53,611 bases of DNA from JAWXBG01 sp044375415 (GTDB lineage Bacteria > Bacteroidota > Bacteroidia > Flavobacteriales_D > Sanyastnellaceae), in contig JBILMS010000017.1 in the NCBI GenBank assembly GCA_044375415.1, positions 1 to 53,611 on the forward strand, written 5' to 3'. The notes under the pieces are model-generated. The model worked only from the letters and a program-made list of their open reading frames with translations. It did no database searches and was not told the origin of the DNA. Of the stretch, positions 35,437-42,140 are shown in pieces; positions within the stretch are counted from its first letter, which is position 1, and the number at the start of each line of letters is the position of its first letter. Position numbers and translations under genes: made by a program.

Positions 35437-38058
35437 GTGAAAGCCATTTTGAGAAAGTCATTTGTACTAGTTGGAATTATCGCATCCACTATTATGGTGA
35501 ATGCTCAGCAATTAATTGATGTAACCTACGATCAGGGTATTCAATTCTTTTATTATGGAATCGAATATGGTGGGGGTGTATCATTTGCCGATTTTAATCA
35601 AGATGGGTGGGACGATCTTTCGCTATGCCAGCAAGGAATGGCCCCTTCATTCTTTATGAATAATAATGGGGAATTTGAATCTATACCTTCATTTATGACC
35701 AATACAGGTGAAATGAAAAACATGAATTGGGTCGACTATGACAATGATGGCGACCTCGATTTATTCGCAACAAGGTTTGAAGGACCTTACACCCTTATGC
35801 GAAACGAAGGAGATATGGTCCTCACTGATGTAACGGCCTCTGCAGGATTCCCCACTTCCAATCTATACCTTGGATATGGCAGTGCATGGGGGGATTACGA
35901 TCGGGATGGTGATCTGGATGTCTACCTCAGCAATTACAACGCTCCCGGATTCCCGAATCCCACCCTTACCAATCTGCTATTCAACAACAATGGTAATGGC
36001 ACTTTCACAAACGTAACAGCTCTCGCAGGTGTTTCTAATGGAAGTTGCTACACGTTTATGTCACTGTGGATAGATTACGACAATGATATGTGGCCTGATC
36101 TGCTGGTAACTAATGACAGAAGTGCTTGCGATAATTACCTATATCGTAACAATCGCAATGGCACGTTTACCGATGTGTCAATGGAATCAGGCATTGGAAA
36201 CCACTTCATTTTTTCGATGAATGCAAATGGTGATGACGTAGATAACGATGGTGATCTAGACACATTTATTTCTAATAATCTTACACCTCATCTCTATCAC
36301 AGAAACAATGGTGATGGTACGTTCACCGAAGCTGCTAGCGATGTTGGACTTTATATTACTGATTTTGGTTGGTCTTCTCAGTTCTTTGATTTTAACAACG
36401 ACACTTGGCTCGATTTACACATTTGCTGTAAACCTTTCTGGCAGTTACAGGGTCAAGATCTCTTCTTCAAAAATGATGGTGATGGAACCTTCACAAATGC
36501 TACGGCTGAAGTGGGTTTAAACGGTGACGCCTCATTCACGCATAGCTCTGCTGTTGGTGACTTCAACAATGATGGGGTTTCAGACCTTTTTGTCATGAAT
36601 GACGATCCTGTGCCAAGTCATTTGTATCAAGGTCCAACAACTAACAATAATTATTTGAAAGTGAATCTGCATGGCACATTAAGCAATACTATGGGTGTGG
36701 GAAGTTGGATTGAATGTTATGCCGGTGGAAATAAATATGTGAAGTACACGTACTGTGGTGAAGCCTATCTCGCGCAAAACTCATACACTGAAATTTTTGG
36801 ACTTGGCACCATTTCTAGCGTGGATTCTCTCAAGGTCCTTTGGCCAAGCGGAATTGTAGATACTTGGTATGATTTGCAAGTGGATCAAACCATTGAACTT
36901 TCCGAATCAGAATCATTTGTTGCTTCTATTCAATATATCGGCGATATTCAATTTTGTCCTGGAGAAAGTGTGATTCTCGATGCAGGAGTTTACGAATCCT
37001 ATTTATGGAACAATGGATACGACGACCGCTTTCTTACGGTGACCCAAGCCGGCAATTACAGTTGCACTGTGACTCATCAGAACGGTTTTGAAATTCTTAG
37101 CGATACTATTGAAGTGAGTATTTTCGACTTACCTCAAGTAGAAGTAGAAGCGGAAGCAATTTCGTGTTATGGATTTAATGATGGAGAAATACACTTAATT
37201 GACCTCTCTGAAGCAGGCTTAGATTCAATTTCATGGAATGACGGAATGTATAGCGGAACGGAGCTTCTTAATGTTGAACCCGGTATATATAATTATTGGG
37301 CTGTCGATTTAAATGGTTGTGCAACATCAGGAAGCCTTGCGATAATTCAACCGGATAGTATCAGTGCGAACCTTACCACAATCGACAATATTTGTTTTGG
37401 ATATTCCGACGGACAAGCCGTTCTGGAAACTTTCGGTGGCACAGGAGAACTCACCCTTGAATGGACAAGCGGCACAGGTGAAAATCTCGTTAGTGGAATT
37501 TACGAAGTGTCCGTTACCGATGAAAATGGATGCGCAGTTACTCTGCCTTTTACTATTGAAGAACCTTCCCAACTAATCGGACAACTGACTTTCGGAGAAG
37601 CATCTTTTGTTTTTGGTCCCGGTTATGCATCGGTTGATGTATTCGGTGGTGTGGCTCCCTATGAAGTAAATTGGAGCAATAATATGGAAACCGATAGCAT
37701 AGGTGGTCTCGAACCCGGTATTTATGCGTGTCTAGTTACAGATGCCAATGGTTGTACCTGGGAAGAGATTATTACTATTGAATACAATGACATAGACGAA
37801 ACGAATACCATTGAAAAAGTAAACATCTATCCTAATCCGGTAAAGGATATTTTATTCTTGAATATTAATCAAAATGAAAAATATGATTCTGTTCAACTTA
37901 TAGATGCGGAGGGAAAACTCTTAAAAGTACTGCCTCTAAACAGCTCTCGCGGACTTGCCCAAATGGATGTTAGTTTCCTTAGTGCTGGTGCTTATTTTAT
38001 CCAAATTTCAGGAAAAAATAAAGAACTGGAGCAGACGATTCCATTTGTAAAGGAGTAA
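35437..38058 (+). CDS. FG-GAP/ASPIC/SprB-repeat T9SS surface protein (paralog 3)
   Basis: 873 residues from a GTG start (35437-35439); the signal peptide runs to about residue 24 (MKAILRKSFVLVGIIASTIMVNAQ), supporting this start. FG-GAP calcium loops: DFNQDGWDD, DYDNDGDLD, DYDRDGDLD, DYDNDMWPD, DVDNDGDLD, DFNNDTWLD, DFNNDGVSD. Then ASPIC/UnbV (YTYCGEAYLAQNSYTE, LWPSGIVDTWYD), a Cys-containing Ig-like part (FCPGESVILDAG), SprB-like repeats (SCYGFNDGEIHLID, ICFGYSDGQAVLETFGG, VTDANGCTW), and a type A T9SS domain (IYPNPVKDILFL to IPFVKE). Domain order is that of the neighbours at 26438 and 32244. Likely an adhesin or polysaccharide-binding protein. Confidence 0.9.
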   Translation: MKAILRKSFVLVGIIASTIMVNAQQLIDVTYDQGIQFFYYGIEYGGGVSFADFNQDGWDDLSLCQQGMAPSFFMNNNGEFESIPSFMTNTGEMKNMNWVDYDNDGDLDLFATRFEGPYTLMRNEGDMVLTDVTASAGFPTSNLYLGYGSAWGDYDRDGDLDVYLSNYNAPGFPNPTLTNLLFNNNGNGTFTNVTALAGVSNGSCYTFMSLWIDYDNDMWPDLLVTNDRSACDNYLYRNNRNGTFTDVSMESGIGNHFIFSMNANGDDVDNDGDLDTFISNNLTPHLYHRNNGDGTFTEAASDVGLYITDFGWSSQFFDFNNDTWLDLHICCKPFWQLQGQDLFFKNDGDGTFTNATAEVGLNGDASFTHSSAVGDFNNDGVSDLFVMNDDPVPSHLYQGPTTNNNYLKVNLHGTLSNTMGVGSWIECYAGGNKYVKYTYCGEAYLAQNSYTEIFGLGTISSVDSLKVLWPSGIVDTWYDLQVDQTIELSESESFVASIQYIGDIQFCPGESVILDAGVYESYLWNNGYDDRFLTVTQAGNYSCTVTHQNGFEILSDTIEVSIFDLPQVEVEAEAISCYGFNDGEIHLIDLSEAGLDSISWNDGMYSGTELLNVEPGIYNYWAVDLNGCATSGSLAIIQPDSISANLTTIDNICFGYSDGQAVLETFGGTGELTLEWTSGTGENLVSGIYEVSVTDENGCAVTLPFTIEEPSQLIGQLTFGEASFVFGPGYASVDVFGGVAPYEVNWSNNMETDSIGGLEPGIYACLVTDANGCTWEEIITIEYNDIDETNTIEKVNIYPNPVKDILFLNINQNEKYDSVQLIDAEGKLLKVLPLNSSRGLAQMDVSFLSAGAYFIQISGKNKELEQTIPFVKE

Positions 38059-38092
38059 TTTTTTTCTGAGTTATCGAATGTGTTTCGATCTT

Positions 38093-39256
38093 TCATGAGT
38101 CCTTGCGCTTCATCCAGAGGTCGCGCTCTTCGGGAGTATTCAGGTTAAGAAAAAGCGCCTCATCTTCTATGAATATTCGGTGAACAGAATCTCGATTTAA
38201 AAATTTGCGCGGGCACGTTCTGCCCCCGCTGAGTTGATCCAACATTAAGCAATAAGCTGATGGCTCGTAAATAGCAAAAAGTGGTTCCGCAAAATTCGTG
38301 TTTTCATAAAAATAGGAAGTCGCAATTTTTGTACAATCGCGCTTAACGATTAGTTCCTTAATTGCATAAGAATTAAGGTTGGGCATATCTGTGGCCAAAA
38401 CCATCCATGCAGAATTAGGATCATTCATAAAAGCGCTGAGAATCCCGCCCATTGGACCTATGCCAACTATGCGATCTACTATCGTAAGGTAATTATTGTA
38501 CACACCCACTTGATCTTCTCTACACGAAATGAAGACTTCGAGGCGCAGTTCATCAGCCAATTGCGCCACATATTGCCATTGAGGAATCGCATGGTAATTT
38601 ATGAGCGTTTTATCTGCCCCCATCCGTTCACTTTTTCCACCGGCCAAAACCAAAACTTTGAGCTTAGGCGGTGCTGTGATTTGCAACAAAAGGTGTGTTT
38701 TTAATTCAACCAAATCAGCACAGATGGGCAAATTCAAAGTAGTTTCTTCGGAAATTATATCAGATAAAAAGTTTTTGGGAATAATGTTTTCATCGTGCTT
38801 AACCAGAAGCACAGGATTGGTTATTTCGGACCGTCGTTTTGAGATTGAACTTTTTTTCTTGTCATTTAAAACAAGTATCTGCTTGGATCCGATGTGATGA
38901 TTTCCATTGATCAGAAGTCCATTTAATCCAATACAAAGTGATTTTATAGAATCATCTTTTAAGCTGCTTATAAAAATGGATTCTTCGCCTTTTTCGGAAA
39001 TGATCAATCTGTTTTTGGCATGATCATCTCCATGTAAAGCATCCAGATAACCCAAGCGCAGAGTGGGATTTTCATGACAAATTTCTTTGTACAGTTTTTC
39101 GATTTCATCGCACGAAAGCCCATGTAAAACCCACTCGTTGTGAAGGTACATTCCTGAGTTGGCCAGAGGCAATTTGATATGTCTATCCGGTTCAGCCAAG
39201 GTCTCTTTTCCCTCCGGATTTACTGATGAGTTTAATGCTTCGAATTTCCATTTCAT
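38093..39256 (-). CDS. mobA: MobA-type molybdenum cofactor guanylyltransferase with unusual N-terminal extension
   Basis: 388 residues from the ATG at 39254-39256; a GTP-binding MobA domain is clear in the C-terminal ~190 residues: LVLAGGKSERMGADKTLI (about 203-220), GIGPMGGILSAF and VLATDMPNLNSYAI. The N-terminal ~195 residues (NEWVLHGLSC, NGNHHIGSKQILVLNDKKK, NPVLLVKHD) are not part of MobA; they remind me of a degenerate MobB-like domain without a P-loop, but that is uncertain. The start is ambiguous: an upstream ATG at 39307 would overlap moaC by 116 bp, while a TTG at 39197-39199, about 11 nt after a GGAGG-type sequence, would almost remove the overlap. The enzyme attaches GMP to Moco for dehydrogenases such as the nearby formate dehydrogenase alpha subunit. 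Confidence 0.85.
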   Translation of the reverse strand: MKWKFEALNSSVNPEGKETLAEPDRHIKLPLANSGMYLHNEWVLHGLSCDEIEKLYKEICHENPTLRLGYLDALHGDDHAKNRLIISEKGEESIFISSLKDDSIKSLCIGLNGLLINGNHHIGSKQILVLNDKKKSSISKRRSEITNPVLLVKHDENIIPKNFLSDIISEETTLNLPICADLVELKTHLLLQITAPPKLKVLVLAGGKSERMGADKTLINYHAIPQWQYVAQLADELRLEVFISCREDQVGVYNNYLTIVDRIVGIGPMGGILSAFMNDPNSAWMVLATDMPNLNSYAIKELIVKRDCTKIATSYFYENTNFAEPLFAIYEPSAYCLMLDQLSGGRTCPRKFLNRDSVHRIFIEDEALFLNLNTPEERDLWMKRKDS

Positions 39257-39662
39257 GGGAAATTCCTTTACACATATCATAGATCGTAAGAGCTGCAAAA
39301 CTCGCACCGGTAAGCGCCTCCATTTCTACACCGGTTTTAGAAAAAATACTCGCCTCGCAACGAATAATCATAGTGTCTTTTACGAACTTGATGTCTACTC
39401 CTACTTTATCAAGAGACAAAGGATGACACAATGGAATTAAATCCGATGTCTTTTTGGCTGCCATGATTCCGGCCAAAACCGCGGTGTGGATGATAGGACC
39501 CTTTGCTAAAACAAAATCACTCTTTCTTAAAACCGAAACGATTTCTTTTGGCATCCATAGGCGCGCTTCAGCCACAGCCTTGCGAGATGTTGCGGATTTT
39601 AATCCCACATCCACCATGTCGGGGGTACCAGAAGAATTTACATGCGTTAATTTTTTACTCAT
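39192..39662 (-). CDS. moaC: Cyclic pyranopterin monophosphate synthase
   Basis: 156 residues, normal for MoaC. Signature regions: MVDVGLKSATSRKAVAEA (about 16-33), AGIMAAKKTSDLIPLCHPL (about 64-82; the LCHPL motif contains the active-site His) and GVEMEALTGASFAALTIYDMCK (about 110-131). It converts the MoaA product to cPMP in molybdenum-cofactor synthesis, in the cytoplasm. The mobA-like frame begins within its last codons, so the pair is translated coupled or nearly so. MoaA, MoaE, MoaD and MoeA are not in the window. A terminator of the gene upstream lies 23-50 bp ahead, so moaC probably has its own promoter. Confidence 0.95.
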   Translation of the reverse strand: MSKKLTHVNSSGTPDMVDVGLKSATSRKAVAEARLWMPKEIVSVLRKSDFVLAKGPIIHTAVLAGIMAAKKTSDLIPLCHPLSLDKVGVDIKFVKDTMIIRCEASIFSKTGVEMEALTGASFAALTIYDMCKGISHEMEIRSIKLISKSGGKRDLG

Positions 39663-39682
39663 AATAGGCTACAAAGCAAATG

Positions 39683-39712
39683 AAAAAGAGCGACACTTGG
39701 TCGCTCTTTATT
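39683..39712 (-). terminator. Rho-independent terminator of the SRPBCC gene
   Basis: GAGCGAC (39688-39694), loop of 5, GTCGCTC (39700-39706), with AAA/TTT extending the stem. Read on the minus strand the hairpin is followed by TTTTT, so it ends the message of the gene at 39735-40745, 23 bp past its stop, before moaC. Confidence 0.85.
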
Positions 39713-39734
39713 TATTCTATTCAGATTCGCACAC

Positions 39735-40745
39735 TTATTCTACCGGTTGCATCAACCAAGTAATGTATTGTGCCGGATCTTTAACCGTGCCCGGATCGTT
39801 CACGTATATTTCATATCCCGACCAACGTGGTTTAGCAGTTCCACTCGCCATTAAAGCTCCCATAAATTTTCCCCATGCCTCTGGAGTTGCATCGTAGGAA
39901 CCAACATGCACATATTTGGCGCATTTGCCTGCAGGAATGCTCGCACAATTAAATCCGGCCGGCACTTCCATTTTAGCAGCGATTGGAAGAGCAATCTCTA
40001 AATCCATGGTATGCGTCTGCTCACTATAATTATGTGCTATCGACATGGGAGCACCCGTCATATTTTGCGGACCACCAATTAAGCCCATCAGTTCACCAAA
40101 AGCACCGGCGTACATAGATGAATCAATTTGGTCCGTATGTACTTGCATGAATTTCTTGCCAACATACCACGTTTCCGGAATGTCAACCATTTCAATTTCC
40201 ACACTTGGAGCACTTGGCTTCTTCGACTCTACTTTGTCTTTGAGCATTTTTAAACCTTCTTTAAACATATTGCTCGTAGTTTTTTGCATATTGGCAATAG
40301 TCATATAACCACGGCCAATGAAAGGAGTCTCTGCTTCATCGAAGGTCCATGTAACTTTAGTGCTGTCACCCACAGCTTCAAAGAAGAATTGGGCGGAATA
40401 ATTAGTTTCCATACCGTAATTCATTTTCATCTTGAGACGTTTTCCCGGCTCAGCTTCTATGATTTCTTGAAAACCGGAACCACTGTTTTCACTGGTCCAA
40501 CTAGACCTAGCTCCAATTCCTGCATCCGGACCGGATAATGTTTCAATGATTGTTGTATCATGGAATTTCCATGGACTCCATGTCCAATTTTTATAACTCA
40601 CAACTTCTTCATAAGCCATTATGGGTGTTCCTTTCATAGTGATGGATTCGCTGGCCTTCATTGTTTTATCACCAAAGAGACATATCAATAAGTAAACACC
40701 GAAGATGCCCAGAAGAGCAAAAAATAAATACTTAATAAATTTCAT
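39735..40745 (-). CDS. SRPBCC-type domain protein with C-terminal GyrI-like effector-binding domain
   Basis: 336 residues from the ATG at 40743-40745; the longer frame's extra 54 residues do not look like a protein leader. A hydrophobic N-terminus (MKFIKYLFFALLGIFGVYLLICLF) should anchor it in the inner membrane or serve as signal. Residues about 30-180 (WTWSPW, PGKRLKMKMNYGM, STKVTWTFD) resemble the SRPBCC/polyketide-cyclase fold. The C-terminal half (FMQVHTDQIDSSMYAGAFGELMGLI, FNCASIPAGKCAKYVHVGSYDATPEAWGKF) is a GyrI/AraC effector-binding-like fold; it ends with VNDPGTVKDPAQYITWLMQPVE, as in the family. Small-molecule binding is likely; a specific ligand is not readable. Divergent from the BaiN-like gene. 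Confidence 0.8.
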   Translation of the reverse strand: MKFIKYLFFALLGIFGVYLLICLFGDKTMKASESITMKGTPIMAYEEVVSYKNWTWSPWKFHDTTIIETLSGPDAGIGARSSWTSENSGSGFQEIIEAEPGKRLKMKMNYGMETNYSAQFFFEAVGDSTKVTWTFDEAETPFIGRGYMTIANMQKTTSNMFKEGLKMLKDKVESKKPSAPSVEIEMVDIPETWYVGKKFMQVHTDQIDSSMYAGAFGELMGLIGGPQNMTGAPMSIAHNYSEQTHTMDLEIALPIAAKMEVPAGFNCASIPAGKCAKYVHVGSYDATPEAWGKFMGALMASGTAKPRWSGYEIYVNDPGTVKDPAQYITWLMQPVE

Positions 40746-40770
40746 GGGGTAGAGGTTTTGGTTAATGGAG

Positions 40771-40778
40771 CAAAAGTA
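40771..40778 (-). promoter_or_regulatory. -7 box (TACTTTTG) for the SRPBCC gene
   Basis: Perfect TAnnTTTG on the minus strand, 26 nt upstream of the ATG at 40745. No matching -33 element was seen. Confidence 0.4.
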
Positions 40779-40838
40779 ACAAAATGACCTACAATTCCTT
40801 GATCCGAGATTTTTAGCCTTTGTCCGATATTCGCACCT

Positions 40839-42050
40839 ATGAAATCGATGATCGTAATTGGCGGTGGTGCTGCGGGATTTTTTGGGGCAATCAATGCTGC
40901 TATTCAAAATCCTGAACTCAAAATTACGATTCTTGAAAAATCACAGCAGCTTTTAGGAAAAGTGAAAGTGAGCGGTGGCGGACGATGTAATGTAACCCAC
41001 GCTTGTTTTGATCCAAAAGAACTTTGCTCGTTTTACCCCCGAGGTGTTACTGAGCTACTCGGCCCTTTTAACAAATTTCAACCGGGCGATACGATAGCGT
41101 GGTTTTTGGAAAGAGGCATCGAACTGAAGTCCGAAGATGATGGCCGAATGTTTCCTACTACCGACAAGTCGCAAACCATTATCGATTGCTTTATGTCGGA
41201 AGCATCCAAATATGGGATCAATATTCTAACAGGAAACGGTGTTACCTCGCTTAAAACGGATGGCCATAAGTGGGTCGTTGGTTCCGGAGAAATTGAACTT
41301 TTGGCTGACTATGTTCTCGTAACACCGGGTTCTTCTGTTCAATTCTGGAATTTGTTTCGCGATTTGGGACATCACATTATCGAACCGGTGCCTTCCCTAT
41401 TCACCTTTAACATAAAGGATAGCAGAATAAATTCCATTCCCGGGCTCTCCTCACCGAATGCCATTGTGACATTTGGGAAAACAGAATGCTCCGGTCCGGT
41501 ACTTGTTACACATTGGGGTTTAAGTGGCCCGGGTATTCTAAAAATGAGCGCCATTGCAGCACGCGAACTTTTTGATCTGAACTATCTGTTTACGATCAAA
41601 GTAAATTGGGATGCGAATTACGACGCTTCGTCTCTCGAGTCATACCTAAAGGAAATCCGTCAGACCCAACCAAAAAAACATGTCCTCTCCTTCCCTGCTG
41701 TTGGAATCCCAGTTAAACTTTGGAGAGCCTTGTTATCACCTATCAGCGAAGAACTAAAATGGGCGGATTGCAGCAATGAACGAATCAATTTTATTGCCGC
41801 CACCATGTGTGACTGTTCGTTTGAAGTGTCCGGAAAAAGTACGTTCAAAGAAGAATTTGTCACTGCCGGAGGTATTGATTTGAAAGAAGTGAATTTCAAA
41901 ACGATGGAAAGCCGGATTCTGCCAAATATCTTCTTTTCAGGTGAAGTACTCAATATTGACGCGGTTACCGGTGGGTTCAATTTTCAGGCGGCTTGGACCT
42001 GTTCCTGGCTGGCGGCAACCGAGATTGCTAAAAAATCACTTCAAATCTAA
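40839..42050 (+). CDS. BaiN/HI0933-family NAD(P)/FAD-dependent oxidoreductase
   Basis: 403 residues. N-terminal FAD-binding IGGGAAGFFGAINAA (about 6-20) and the family signature KVSGGGRCNVTHA (about 42-54) are decisive for the HI0933/YhiN/BaiN group. THWGLSGPGILKMSA (about 226-240) and C-terminal VTAGGIDLKEVNFKTMES plus GGFNFQAAWTCSWLAA complete the family pattern. BaiN acts on bile-acid intermediates in gut clostridia; elsewhere the family's substrate is unknown. No operon: it stands 93 bp from the divergent SRPBCC gene and 90 bp from the fdh gene. Confidence 0.9.
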   Translation: MKSMIVIGGGAAGFFGAINAAIQNPELKITILEKSQQLLGKVKVSGGGRCNVTHACFDPKELCSFYPRGVTELLGPFNKFQPGDTIAWFLERGIELKSEDDGRMFPTTDKSQTIIDCFMSEASKYGINILTGNGVTSLKTDGHKWVVGSGEIELLADYVLVTPGSSVQFWNLFRDLGHHIIEPVPSLFTFNIKDSRINSIPGLSSPNAIVTFGKTECSGPVLVTHWGLSGPGILKMSAIAARELFDLNYLFTIKVNWDANYDASSLESYLKEIRQTQPKKHVLSFPAVGIPVKLWRALLSPISEELKWADCSNERINFIAATMCDCSFEVSGKSTFKEEFVTAGGIDLKEVNFKTMESRILPNIFFSGEVLNIDAVTGGFNFQAAWTCSWLAATEIAKKSLQI

Positions 42051-42086
42051 TTCACGGGGTGCATTGAATAAAACCGTTCCTAAGAT

Positions 42087-42117
42087 TTCGTTTTTATTGA
42101 TAAATCTGCTATTTTTG
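42087..42117 (+). promoter_or_regulatory. Candidate promoter of the formate dehydrogenase gene
   Basis: TATTTTTG (42110-42117) fits the TAnnTTTG -7 consensus, ending 23 nt before the ATG at 42141. TTCG, three of four bases of TTTG, lies 20 nt upstream of the box (about 42087-42090). Confidence 0.5.
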
Positions 42118-42140
42118 TTAGATTCAAAATTACGGATACC

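Noticed and set aside
39735..40907. Long start of the SRPBCC gene at 40907
   Set aside because: The extra 54 residues are rich in Cys, Arg and Ser and precede a clear hydrophobic leader at 40745; they also overlap the start of the divergent BaiN-like gene.
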